A stretch of DNA of 64,000 nt. Source: Pieris napi. Its lineage: Eukaryota > Arthropoda > Insecta > Lepidoptera > Pieridae. A program made the position numbers and the translations under genes. Below are positions 1 to 13,700 of the stretch, one piece after another. The stretch's first letter is position 1; the number at the start of each line of letters is the position of its first letter. Below the pieces are notes generated by a model, which saw only the letters and a list, made by a program, of their open reading frames with translations, was not told where the DNA came from and ran no database searches. The stretch lies in the NCBI RefSeq assembly GCF_905475465.1, contig NC_062236.1:5156001-5220000 (forward strand), given 5' to 3'.

Positions 1-41
1 TATTTGGTTTTATGCAGAGGTAGTAAAAAAAAATTCCTTTT

Positions 42-76
42 GGCTCGGGCACGGTTTGTGAATTAGCCAGCGTCAT
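42..76 (-). repeat. 3' fragment of a tRNA-derived SINE
   Basis: This short stretch matches the 3' part of the full SINE at 39632-39889 in the same orientation. Both contain GCACGGTTTGT followed by an ATTAGCCAGCGTCA block, with a few substitutions between them. The tRNA-like head is missing, so this is a truncated or decayed copy. It lies in the Fas1 intron that follows coding exon 2. Confidence 0.6.
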
Positions 77-474
77 TTACAGTTTATGAATAATTAAAAA
101 ACGAAATAAACTAATCGCGTCATTACATAAATGATTGAAAAAGCATTAAATTTATAAAAATATCAGAATAATTACATAAGGGGTAACATAAATCAAAATT
201 ATAGTTTAATATTATTATTTACAATAAACATAATTATAATACTATATACAAGGGGATTTAAATCTCGAAGAAGTAAAGAAATATTGTTAGGAAGAGGTAG
301 TAATTTAATTGTTAAATCCTCTTCTTAATTTTAAAATATATTAAAAGATAATATTTTGTCACAGACTATATAAGATATACGTCAATATTGGCAGGTTACG
401 TTTTTTGCTATAGTCTATAGACGACGCATCGTCGAACACAATCTCATATTTTATTCACTCGCTGAATTAATTAA

Positions 475-630
475 TTATGCAGATTCCGAAAGGTTTGGTT
501 CAAATAAAGCTACTATTTTATCTTTCAAATTTTCCTTTTTAAATGTATTCTTCGGTATTGAAGACATTGTTTCTACAATACAGAACATTTTAAACAATCC
601 TTGATAAAAAATATATAATACACTCTTCAT
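475..630 (-). other. 51-codon ATG-to-TAA open frame, unrecognised
   Basis: The minus strand has an open frame starting with ATG at 628-630 and ending with TAA at 475-477. The product is lysine-rich in its second half and contains KDKIVALFEP. I recognise no domain. It is not the next Fas1 exon, because it has none of the residues expected after the LYHI box and its ends do not fit a phase-1 junction. In AT-rich intron sequence a frame of this length can occur by chance. Confidence 0.2.
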
Positions 631-808
631 AACTATAATGTTATGAATTACATTCTTTATTTGTTAAATATGTTTTGTCCCGTTATAAAAATAAGCATTA
701 AACAATGAATCACTACTTGAGGTAAATTGTACGATTTTGAAGGCGTTATTACTTCCACCCAAACGTATACCAGACATGGACAATAGTTTAGCATTAAAAT
801 GTACTTAC

Positions 809-947
809 ATATGTGATATAGGACTAGAAAGTCATCCATCTCTCGGTTGTATTTCTGGAATGCGGCGTTAGTGGGCGCGAATAACGTCATTTGACGATAC
901 TGCAGGCTTGTGTTTGCCACCACATTGCTCTCTAATAACGCCAGGAA
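809..947 (-). CDS. Fas1: Fas1 coding exon 2 (FAS1 domain 1, H1 and H2 boxes)
   Basis: This 139-nt exon encodes residues 37-82 plus one base of the next codon. The acceptor is a polypyrimidine tract ending TTTTTCAG; the donor is T|GTAAGTAC. It contains TLFAPTNAAF and VLYHI. The open frame runs on into the intron as ICKYILMLNY, which is not FAS1-like, so I end the exon at the GTAAGT donor. Confidence 0.85.
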
Positions 948-3900
948 CTGAAAAAGACGTTTAAATGTTAGGCATTGGGAACATATACAAGTATAACTAA
1001 CCATTTACTACCACATTTATGGCAAGGATGCATATTTAACGCGCAATTTACTAAGAAATTTAATTCCGTACATCAATTGTTTAATTCATTAAGTAAATAA
1101 AGTAATTTAAATGCAATTAAATCGTATGAATATTTATATAATAACGTGTAAAAAATAGAAGGAAATCGCAACTCGTGTTATTTTTTAAAATTAAATCAAT
1201 TATTGAAATTTTATTTAAAGTTTTATCTTCAAAAAACGTTTTACTGATATTAACAATACCGTAAGTAACTTAATTAATATTTTTGTACTACTTCAACAAT
1301 TATATCATGAGATTTAATTAGTTCAATAGCTTATAGTTTCTAAGTCACAGGTGTAAAATTGTTTTAATAAACTTAGAATAGCTTATAATAAACACATATG
1401 ACTTCACCACTGAGTAATTGAAAGCCTAGTACCGACCGTGTAATACTACTGCTAGTAGTAATATACGACAAATAAGTAAGAAACACATTGCGTTTTATTG
1501 TATCGAACAAATAAATGTATAGTGAGATAAAAATAATAAATTGCCATTAGTAGATAAAAAGCGATTTGTGTAGATTCACGAACAAATAATTATATCAGTA
1601 ATTTGTCTAAGGGTGAGATCTATAGTCCGCACTTGGACTTTACTCTGACTTAACTATCGAGCTAAGACACAGTCGGTATTTATAGAGCAAACTGCGAATC
1701 CCTCCCTAGTGTTGGCTTAGCTTAATCTCAAGTCCACGAAATCGACGACTTACCAAAAACTTTGACTATAAGCCTAACAAAAATAATGGCCTAAAATTTG
1801 CTCTACCATCATATCTTTTACTGGACTTTTTATTTTTGTCGGTTTTTAATGAACGGTGTTGCCATTTGGTATCAGAGTTCCATAGACTTTGGGAAAAATA
1901 GAATTTGAATTCAAAGAAATTTTAAATGATCTTGATAAATACCTATGAAATGCATGAAATAAAATAATTATACATTATTATGGTATCTATTGTTGTTTAT
2001 TTACATTATTTATATAAGTGTTCAACCCCATTTTTGAGAGATCTTATAAATAACTGGTGTGATATCGTATCTGTCACCTGGCAGCCCTGGCATATTATAG
2101 TGACAACGAAATTCAAACTATAACCTAACCGATGACTCTCGCTTCACATCTGTTATTTTCGTTTCCCTGAATCTTCTACCATTTATTACCTGACTACCCT
2201 AAAAAATTTGAGATAGGAATGGAACATATAAAATTAAAAAATCTGTTAGAAATAGAATTTCTTCAACAAAAATATAAATTAGTATTAGAAATATGTATTA
2301 CACTCAAAAAAAGAATCAGAAAATAAATGTTTAAAATGAAACAAGTTTTGTTTTGATATTCTTTATTACCGAACAAATTACCTAGTTAAATTGTGCAATC
2401 ACAGATTGCCGGAATGCTAGACCTGTAGGAGATCTTTCATTGTTTCTGTGTTACTCAACTTCTGCTGTCAGCAAGATCACCATCATCATAAGCATAGGGG
2501 ATGCTTATGACTCTATATACCTATATTATGCAATACAGCACAAGCTATAATTATATATAACTAGTATATTTTGTCAATTTTGACTGTAGTCCTAGCTGTA
2601 AACATGGAAATTTCCTTTTCTACACTCCAAAAACCCTTTCAACAATATGCCTAGTTCTTATTTGAGAATAATTATAATTATTGTCAGCTCTTGTCGTTGG
2701 ATATAAAAGTGTTGTTAACATGAAGTTAAGTGCCGGATAACCGCTGTCACCTTCTAAAACTCCTTCTAGTTCACCATTTAGCAGCCTTGCATACGCCTGG
2801 CAGTTTCTAAATATCCTGCTGTCGTGTGAACTGCCAGGCCACCTGGTCACTATATCAAATATTTCCATATCAGGCCCTATTATTGCTTGCACATTTACAG
2901 AAAATTACCCTTTTTTATTTCTGTATGCTTCAGAGTGAGCGATACCTTTGGGTCTATTAATTTTTATATGGGTGCAGTCAATAGCTCTGATTATACTGTT
3001 AAGGTCATGGTGAGTATTAGATCTTATTAATTCTTCAAACTTCCTTTTGGCTGTGTTCATATTTCTTGGAAAATTTACAAATCTAGGAAGTAATTTACTC
3101 AACTCTGCAGAGACTTTATTTATAATTAAACAGACTGTAGATTGGCTTATTCTGTTCAGATCACCACACACCATCTGTAATGTCAATGAATTATTATTAG
3201 TTACATATATGTTATGTTTCTGAAAGTCAGAAGACAAATGTCTTCAACATATAATGTATTTAAAATCATTTGAGAATACATAGGTACCTATAATATTCAA
3301 ATCGAAAAACCATACATATTTATGAACACAATATTACCTGAAAACATCCAGTTGCATTTTTATGCCTTAATGCAAAAAGTATTTGTAATTGCGGTAGGTT
3401 TGGCGATCCTCTGTTGTTATAAGGTTGCAAGTTTGTAATGATCAGTGGCAGGATCACATTTAATACCGTGTGTTTCAAAATACGGTTCCTTCTTTTGAAT
3501 TCATTCTCACCGTACAGGATGGAAGGATTTTGGTTGTATTCGTTCCGAACATATACAACACTTTAGGCAAAATTTTCAATTGTTGATATTTGATACAAGT
3601 GCTCTGTTGCTGTTGTCAAAACAATGCGATCCGTTCTACGTAACAAAATTATTGTCATCTTTAAATAATTAATACATTTTCTAAAGGTTACTCGTAAATT
3701 TCTAGTTATTGCAATAATAAAATAAATGAATACATAAATAACAATAAATTGAAGATATATGTGTACCGTTTTAGATGTTTAAATATTTGTTATTGTTTAC
3801 TTTTTTAAAGGATAATAAACAAAGTATTGCATGAACTGAAACATCAATTTGTATTTTGACATTTGCTGTCTTAGCTTGGGCTTAGCTTAATCTCACCGTT

Positions 3901-6900
3901 AAAATGTCTATAAATACGAAATCATAGTTTAACCTTAGGGTACACTAAGCAAAGTTTTTCGTAAGGTAAGTCTGAGCAAAGTCCAAGTGCGGACTATAGA
4001 TCTCACCCTAAGCATATATTTGTGCACTAAACATTAGTAAATTATTCATACGAGTTCTCTTGACTTTACTCATATAACTCGGGCGATAAGTTCTATTGAT
4101 TGAAAATATAACTTTCCTCGGATAGACTTTAAAATTAATCGTAGCCTGTCTATTAAAAACCTCATTAATTATGGACGCCGAAGACCGCGCCGTGGATCCT
4201 CATTCCGGCTAGCGTTTCGGGAATAATATAGAGGGAAATAATGTTCTGAAAGAAATTTAAGGCTCATTTATTATTCGGCGATACGACCGACTGAGTAGTG
4301 TGTTAATTTTTTATTTCGGGACTTATACGTGATACATTTTACATTCTTTCACTTGGAATGTGATGTTTTGTCTCTATTATTGTAATACAATTTTACAAAT
4401 TTACAAAGTTGCATTAGGGTAATATGTTGCTTTATTTAAAAAAATATTCATGACACATAAATAACTGTCATATATTGAATTAAATAGCATTTGCAATATA
4501 TATGCATAATATTATTTAATATTCAACTCATATTTGAGTTGTTTCTTCAGAATAATAGACAGACTACTAAAATATTCTTACTCCACATATTCAAATAAGC
4601 AGTAACGAATTCTGTGAAACAATAATGTGAATATAATGCCCTGTTTTTATTTTGTAATCTACAAACAAAAAATGTATATAGTTGACTTGGTTTATCAATC
4701 TTTTATTTTTAGGACTAACTAGACAATATTATGGATCTATCAAGGTAGTGTTGACCTGGCTTAAGCGTGCGATTCCCATCCCTGAGGTTGTAGGGTCGAA
4801 CCCCGGCTGTGCAATTTCTATGTGCGCATTCAACATTCGCTCGTACGGTGGAAAACATCGTTTGGAAACCGCCATACTTAGACTCAAAAAGTCGGCAAGT
4901 GTGAGGCACAGAAGGGTTGATTACCAATTTGCCTATTCACACAAAATAGTATTATTATAGTATAGGCCTAGTATTATTTTTTTATCACATTAGTACCAAC
5001 AAGGTAAGACTGGATAAGCTTATTTATTATATCTATCTCTGTCAATTTAACATAGGTATAAAATAAATTTGGCCTAATCCAACTTTCAGCGGAGAAATAA
5101 TGTCTTTTAATGACCTGAAAATGTACCCCAAATGATAGTCGTAAACTCAATAATACCAGGGGAGCATGACCTCTATAAATCCAGATTTTGGCAACGAAAA
5201 TAGAACGCTGTAGAAACAAGGGAAGCTGGTTTGTACGGCGACGGCATGGCGCCGAATTCGTTTGACTAGACAGATTGGGTTAGAACAATCAGCTAACTTA
5301 ACTAGAAACTTTTGTCCATTGATAATGTTTGGAACTATTTCTTTCAATGACCATGAATAATTGGAGGCGAGTAATTATTACAAATCTTTCAATAGCCGAA
5401 AGCTTCATTATTCCATATATCCAACATCCATTTAACATTTGGTCTATAGAGCGGATTGATGATATTTTACCATGCGTTACCAACTAAATAGGTTACATTT
5501 TTTTTTACCAAATCACGTTAGACCGTCTCATAGGACCTAAAAATTACATACAGAAAATATGGTTTTGAAAGTTGACCGAAGTTGCTTGCATTTTCGCTTT
5601 TGCAATGCGTAGTAAAAATTGTTGTTAACTATAAAGTGCAAACAAGAATTGTTTTATTTCATAAAAGCATTTCTATAACTTTTATCACGTACAATCAGGA
5701 AAATACAATATAATTCTTTGTTCAAGAGTTACTCATAATATAACGATAGCTTTGTTCGCGAAGCCGTAAGGCATAAACAGAGAGCCTTCTAATTAGAAAA
5801 CACGAGGCTATGCGACGTGTGGCCGGCGATGGTAACCGCAGAGTTGTCCTTCGCTTGTAATGAACAATGGTTAGCTTCTAATAAGGCACCGCAATGGATG
5901 CAAACTTCTCTAAGTAGCACCCCCATTGGATTTCATTAAAACATTTAAAATCAGTTTTCGGGTAAAATATACCGCCCAATCGGAGAATTATAATTTTAAA
6001 TAAATGATTCACCGATCATATCATATTTGTTCCATTGGGTGAGTTTCTCTTCGTCCTCTTCCTAATCTAATTAATCTTATATGAAAGATTTGACGCGACA
6101 TTTTGGAGGAAGTGATAATCTATATAATAATAAAATGCAAATTGCAGATGCGTCAATCGAGTCGACTTGTTTTCCCAATCTTGGAATCCTAATGGAGGCT
6201 CTATTTTGTCATTGTACAGGACATTAAATAAAAAAAATAAATGAATGAGAGTTTACTTTTTACATATCATATATTTTTGTGGTAGAGTCAACTCCAGATA
6301 ATTTGAATCTCTAGATAATTTTTAAAAAATCGGTCCTTTGAAAAATTCTCGTTAGATTGAATAAAATCAAAGCTTGGAATTGAATAAAAGCAAATTGGTC
6401 CCCTCAGTAATTTAAAGTTGAAGAAATAGTATCTTGCTCGGCAACATGCGATGCTCTATAATTTGAAGTGTTTATATACACACATATCATGTGTATACAT
6501 AGGTACATACACAGGTCTGTATGTGTCTATTGTTTTTTAAAATTCTTTGGACAATGATAGACTAGAAAACCTCTCTCAAAAAAGATTACGGACTTCTTTT
6601 CGAAATAAAAATTTGTGATAAATTGTATGTAATTGTTAATTTACATAATAAATCACAAATTTTCTCTCACTCGTGGTTATTTACACACCTTATCTCGGAG
6701 TTATAGGTACAGTCCTATCACTAAACAATAGAACGGATTCTCTTTTATGTAATTTCTCTTATAAGTTAGTTGAAGGTGTGTGAATATATAATTATTATGC
6801 TAGGCAGACTTTTCTATTACGTGTGCATGTTAACATTAGGGTAACGTTTACTTCGCCATGTGTCAAAAATTAAGTTTATAAACGGCGGTCAACTTGCTGC

Positions 6901-7732
6901 AACTACCCCAATACAGTAGCGATAAAATCAGTTCGCACCCCTATGTTGTACTTTTCAATTCGCTTTTGTTGACAGTTTTGTATTCAAACGTTAAAATTGT
7001 ATTGTTATACCCTAATCTTGATAACAATGCTTTCACAAATCGTTTTCAAAGGCTAAGTGTTAATCTGATTTAAACTCAGCGGGTGATAAATGCAGTATTA
7101 TTAGACCTTAGCTGGGTGTCTGTTAAATAAATATAACATATAAGGTGCTATTTATTTACGTATGCAGTTTTTATTGTTATTTTAATTATATAAACTATAA
7201 TCTAAATATTGTATGAGATCGTGGACACCGCAAAAAAATAGCGCAGACAAATTATTGCGTCGATTTCATTCATAATTTTTCTTAAGAGGTAATAAAAGCT
7301 TTCTGTACCTGACTGGTACGAATTTCCTTACGATGATTTCCTTAATCGTACCAGAAATGTTTATTGTGCGCATAAAAATCTATTGGTAAAGCGGTTACAA
7401 ACGCACTACCTGGTTTTATGTCTGTAAGTCGCACGCTTTACCAAAAGTCTAACACGGCTCCAATCGTCAAAGTATTTATTACCACATCAAAGAAAAATCC
7501 CTCGACCAAGCAAACTAAGAGTAGTTTTTAATATTTTCTATAGCTTATAAAACTTTAATGCACATTAGTTTTAATAGGAATTCGCGCAATATTTTGCCCA
7601 AAACGTTTTATAAACGCTTAAGTTTAAATTAAATCATCGCTGCAAAATATGTCAACTTTAAAAAGCAAAGTTTTGATTTACTAAAGATTTATTTGATTCA
7701 AGTTTATTCGTGAATAATATTATTTGACCGCT

Positions 7733-7763
<31 letters not shown>

Positions 7764-10700
7764 CATAGATTTTCCAAATTGAGATGAAAAGTAAAAGTAA
7801 GGATTTTTGGTAAGTATCCCAATTATTTATAAAGTAATCAGTATGCATTCTTTTAATTAAACTCTTTCGTCTCTTTCTTTCAAATTGTGTTTACGCTGTG
7901 ATGAAAAGGGACAGATTAGTGCTTTAGTTCAACTTTTACCTGCCTTAGTTCCTACCAGTCAGGGCAAACAAAACAGTTTCTGGGTATTCTACCCAAAGAT
8001 TTTATACTGAATTCAATTTTAAAAACCTAGAAGGCATGCCTTATAATGAATCAATATAAAAAAGACTAAAGCAGAATCGGACATATTCAGTTATAGATTT
8101 TCTTAATGTATAGCTGTTTTCTTATTAAATACATATTTAATACTCAAAAGATGCCGCGTTGTTATTCCCTGAGGAGACTATTGGATTTTAAATGAGTAAT
8201 TAGCATAAAGTCACCCAAAAATTACGGCGTCCATCAACATGATTAGCGTAAAGTAACGAGAGGCTGGATGAAATATTTATGAGGCTCATCTGTATATAAG
8301 TTATCATCTTTTATATTATTTACAAGAACGATGAAAAAATAAATAAAAAATTTCATTTAAAGAAAGCTATCCACTCGGTCCGCCCGTCCACTTGTTGTTC
8401 AAGTTTTCACTAAAATTCATATAATATTTAGCCCACAAAAGAGAGAGTGATTTTTAAGAATAACAATCTACCGTGTACAATAATAATGAGAGGTAAGTAA
8501 AATTATGATGACTTAATTTTTTACAACACTTGTACTTTACTTTATCTTGTGTTCATTAACAGTCTTAGTGTTCTACTGTGTTTTATTATCAATGTATGTA
8601 CTTGCACTTATTCTTTAGGCGTCATATATTCTAAATGTAGATATTCATTTTATGTCTACATTTTACAATATATATTTTTTTGTTTTGCATGCATTGTAGT
8701 AAGTAGTTTATATTTATTTTACATTATTATTTTCTTTGTCACTTTAAGTAATTTCATTTGTTATTATTTATAATGCAATGTAACCATAAAAAAGCAATTC
8801 CCGTGGCATATTAAATACATATATCTTCACATTGAATAATTTTGTAGATCACGTCCAGTGTCCGCCAGTAAATTGGGTTCAGTTTCACCATGGACCACGG
8901 GCCACGTTCTAAATGTTATTTATTGTCAAGTATTTTCCGTGGAAACGTCAGCAGTAAACAATGGACGTCTGTTATTATTATTTGTATTATTCTGTACCAT
9001 GAATATCCTTAATTCTTTAATTCTCACCCAGAATTCGTTCGTGTAAAAATCCACAATATTTGTTGGTCTTTCAGCAGTGGTACTCTGAAGTCTAAAGTCA
9101 TGCATTCGACAGGCACTTCTTAACTCAAAAATCTACATAAATAAGTACATAAGTGTTACGACTATATACTTGTTTAATTAGATATATCAAAATATCCTTA
9201 GTCTACTACTGATACCAATATTTTTTTTGTCTTTAATACATTTATTAACCTCATGACGAAGTGAATGCCAAAGCGAAATATTCTTCGCCTTTCAAAGAAG
9301 ATATTCTTTAGAAAACAAATTCATTTTCAAATTCCTAGTAACGAACGGAATTCTTTGAAGGCACATCAAGGTAAAATTAAACCTGACTTGGTACTAAGAT
9401 ATTCAAAGATATTTTATCTGTATCTAGTATATAATTGCGGAATCGTTTTATGCAGTAAAATAATTACGGCGAGAACTTTTCACTTTGCGGGTACAATTGC
9501 TTTCTGAATTTTGACAATTGGTTAAATTTATAATAAATATTTTTAAATTACGATATCTTAAATTAATGAAAAAAATAAATCTATGTATCTAAAATAAATC
9601 CTAGTATTAATGAAATTTTGAGCGACAGTTATTTACCACAGAGTTTAAATACTTGGTAGAAAGACCTACCACAAATCAAATACAGAAATATGTCTACCCC
9701 ATGTTCCATTATTATAAAATTTAATTAAATATCCATGAATCACAGTCACTTAATTAAAGTATCTAGCTACAGTCACCTAAAACATTACACAAAAATATAG
9801 AACTTAAAGAAGTAAATATACCTCAACAATCATTTCCTATATATGTCTATAAAGTTTAAATCCATCTGGACCATCAAGACAATGTGAGCCCATATTTTTT
9901 AAAATACAAAACCTCGTGAATCACTGATTATTCCCACCGTAGTCGTTGTCTGGAAAACGACTTCTATTTATTCCATACACCGCCACAGATTACAATACAC
10001 AACACCAATTTTCTTTTTATTACTCTGATACGTTTTCATTGCGTACTTAATCAAAGGTAGAATCAATTGTCAAAAGTCAAATGTCAAACAACCCAAAACA
10101 CATCGGACTAAAGTCTCATATTTGCGTCCTGATTGTCTGTTATTGACATATGTCAAACCACTCTACGTACTACAAAATACCGAATTAAATTTATTTGGAT
10201 CACTGGGCTTAATCAGATTTGAATACATAAATATGTATATAACATTATGGTGCCTACAGCTATGTCAAATAAGAAATATGTAAATTTATAAAATAAGATT
10301 GACGCACTTCCGAGCCCTCTGGCAGCGGTATCACTTAACATCAAGTGAGCCTAATGCCCGTATGCCCTTTGATGGTAAAAAAAACAAATACTAGATGAAG
10401 TCTATTACTATGGAATGATCATAGAGCTTGGGTGGAACACAGATTATGTTGCGTAAGTTCTTACTTAAAAAAACGCTAGAATAAAAACTCCATAACATAA
10501 GTTGTAGAACATTGTAAACCTTTTTGATGTGTTTGTATCACAAAAAATTGTATAACATTTTTTTTTTATTTCTTATTTATTTTATCTTTTTTATCTATTG
10601 AATTGCTGACCCTTAAAATTGCCCTAAGAAAGACATTGTGCCCGGGCTTGTGTGTTTACTAACAGATTTCGAGTAAAACTAGTTTTAAATGCAAATCCAT

Positions 10701-13700
10701 GTTAAGAATACATATTATTCACCCCTCGTGGATTAACTTTGATACAAGCTGACGTTTGCACAAAGACTAAACAGTAAACACAGTATAATCTCGATGATAA
10801 TCTCATTAATGTATTAAAAATATGGCATTCGTGAATATTGTTACTTTATCTTTTATTGGAGTATTAATATCATATATTTTCTAATATATAGTCATAAATA
10901 TTTGTGAGGTAACTGTAGGAATATAAGGCAAGAAGTGTCGAAGCTTTCGAGATGTGTAATGAACTGGATTATATAGGAATAACGCTAAGCTTAGATAGTC
11001 TGTGATATAATCTGCATAATATTTATGGACAAAAACATTACAAGAGATGAGAAACTTCCATTTTAACTGGTGATCTTTTTTGCCGCGCACCACCTCTATG
11101 TGGATCCAGCTACACACTGAAGTATTTCCAAAATAATTCAATTTAGGGTTCCGAAATAAAAGAGCGTACCAGTTCTTAAAACAACGAAATTGCGAATCAG
11201 TGCGAAAGTCTAAGTGTACTTAACATCAGTCTCAGCCGTTCGCCCGTGTTCTTTAAGAAAATATATACGTGATTCTAATTTTCCAAAACCAACCCAAGAA
11301 AAATAGCCTGTTCAATATACGTACGAATTGAACTAAAGTAAACGTCAATAGACTCCGGCGATCGTCCTTTGTTTACGTTGGAAAATGTATTCATTTTAAA
11401 AATTAAAAAGACATATTCATTACTTCAAAAATAACATTCAGGCATTATTATCATGATTCTGAGTGTATTCATTAGATGAGTTCAGTTCAATACACAATAA
11501 TATTGTTAGACTTAGTATGCGATACCAGAGAAGCTTAATTAACAATTCAAACAGATAGATTACGAACCGAACCATGCGCTCAGTGAGTACGCACTGAATA
11601 CTCTACAGATAGAAATGTACCTACTTAATCAAGACGTTGAACAAGAATGTGTTCTGATGAGATCCACAGATAATATAAATAATATATCCTTATTCATAAG
11701 GACGAAATCAGTGTAATTGAATTTTTTTAACTAATGTTTCATCTCTCACTGTCAAATTGTGTTTACGCTGTGATGAAGCGAGATATAAGAGTAGGCTGTT
11801 GCTTATTCATAAAATTATCTTTGAAGTGCTTTTACTATCGAAGCTCATAATTTTAGCAGAGATATACCATAGTCTGGCACGACAAATATTCATACTTTTT
11901 CTTATTATTTTGAGCACAGACAGGCAACATCTAATACATAAATGGTAAGAAATCTTACAATAACATATAAATTATACAGTACGAATAAATACTTTTAACT
12001 AATTAGATAGATTTAGTATATATGACACCGGAAGGTAACAAAATCCGCAAATTTATAAATTTCCTAGGAATTTTCGTAGGATTCTAGACGAAACTATTTA
12101 AATTTATCTAAATTTATCTAAATTCTCATTCTCATTCTCATTCTCATAACTTCCACATTTTTAAAAGTTTATAATTTCCTAGGAATTTATTTTGCTGATT
12201 TTGTTATATTCCGGTGACATATATAAGCTACTATTTCAATTGCTGAGCCAATGTACTAAGCTATTAAAGATTATTCAGAATAAATGATTAAGTGCCAATT
12301 GGCCTATTTAAATAGGCGTTCGAATAATCCCGTTAAAAATGAAAGAATGTAACAAAATTCAGCGAAAACAGATCCATATTTGTGTTAGGACTAACAAAAA
12401 GGTTTTCATATAATTTTGATCAAATTATACGCGCGCGGCCTGGCACGAAATAACATACCAAAGATGTAAAGTAATTCAACACAACATAATGTTAGCTTTC
12501 AGTTACATGAAGGTTGAATAATAATATTTGATACGATAAAGGCCTTAGCGATATTAGATAGAATCGTATACTGTATGAGATTTTTATATGATCGAAATTC
12601 CTATTTCCAGCTTAGTTTAATATTTTGGAAACAACTAATAATAAGACAAATCAAATTAAATTATGATTCTTAAAAGAAATAGAATGAATCTCAATTACCA
12701 AATCAACAATAAAAATCTAAGGTTAATTGACTCGATCAGATGTTTGGATGTTTCGGGTTTTATCTAACTATGTCACCAATTATGAGGATATTGATATTTT
12801 CCACCTCACCAAAGAAGATGTGAGAAAGTATTTAAAGAGGCGGGAAGACTCTGATTTTGTTTAAGCAGTAATTTGAAATATTAAGTATTATTTGTTGTTT
12901 TAAATGTTAAATTTCAGTTTTCTATATATAGTTTTGTCTATTAATATACTTATTTGTTTTCTGTTTCGTATGTATTGTTTATCTATGTAATCTGTTTTGG
13001 CTTTTGTATTGTCATTTCATAAGTACAATCTGTAATCTGCTACGAAGTTACAATAGGTTAATTGCCATTTTCTATTGTGGAATGGATGGACTGGACGTCA
13101 TACATATAAAATAGATTAATAAACAATTGTTTAACGTTAACACTGGCTCTCGTACGTCGTAAATGTACTGGATTTTTACATACGGGAGATTTTCGCGCTC
13201 CCGCATGAATCCTTTTATTTTAATCCGTTTTAAATTTAACACATAACATTACGGTCATATTTTTTCCTTGTTTTTATTTATTCTTTAATGTTAGTTTTAC
13301 TAAAACCTAACCTGAAGCTAATCAACAAGCGCATCCAATAATTGTTGTAAAGTCTAGTTTGTTTACATGAGACTTTGTACAATTATATCATAAACGAAAT
13401 CTTATTTTAATGTCAATTCTTTATTAATAAAAGAAGGAATTAGTTCAAGAGCAGCTAATGTGAACTTCCTAACAGGTCATGGTTACATCTCCCCTTTTAA
13501 TATTTTAATATTACAGCTGTCTGACATGTTATTAATGTATGTTGTACTCAGTAGCATTTCATAACATGTAAAACAAAATAAACATTTTATATATAGTTTA
13601 TATATAAATCTCGACTATATTCCGCTCAAATATAGCTTCATAATTAAAAAATATTCCTAAGCTCTGACAGATAGACAAATTAATGCAACTGGGCTTCACA

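Noticed and set aside
1..808. Next Fas1 exon to the left of exon 2
   Set aside because: I read the minus strand in all frames for a FAS1 continuation after LYHI with a phase-1 acceptor and found none. The next exon is probably outside the window.
6280..6430. Possible pogo/Tigger-like inverted-repeat element
   Set aside because: AACTCCAGATAATTTGAATC resembles such an end, but the later TCTATAATTTGAAG is in direct and not inverted orientation, and no TA-flanked partner was found.
8549..8773. Hydrophobic 74-codon frame
   Set aside because: It has no ATG start in context, and its Phe/Tyr/Ile content simply reflects T-rich DNA.
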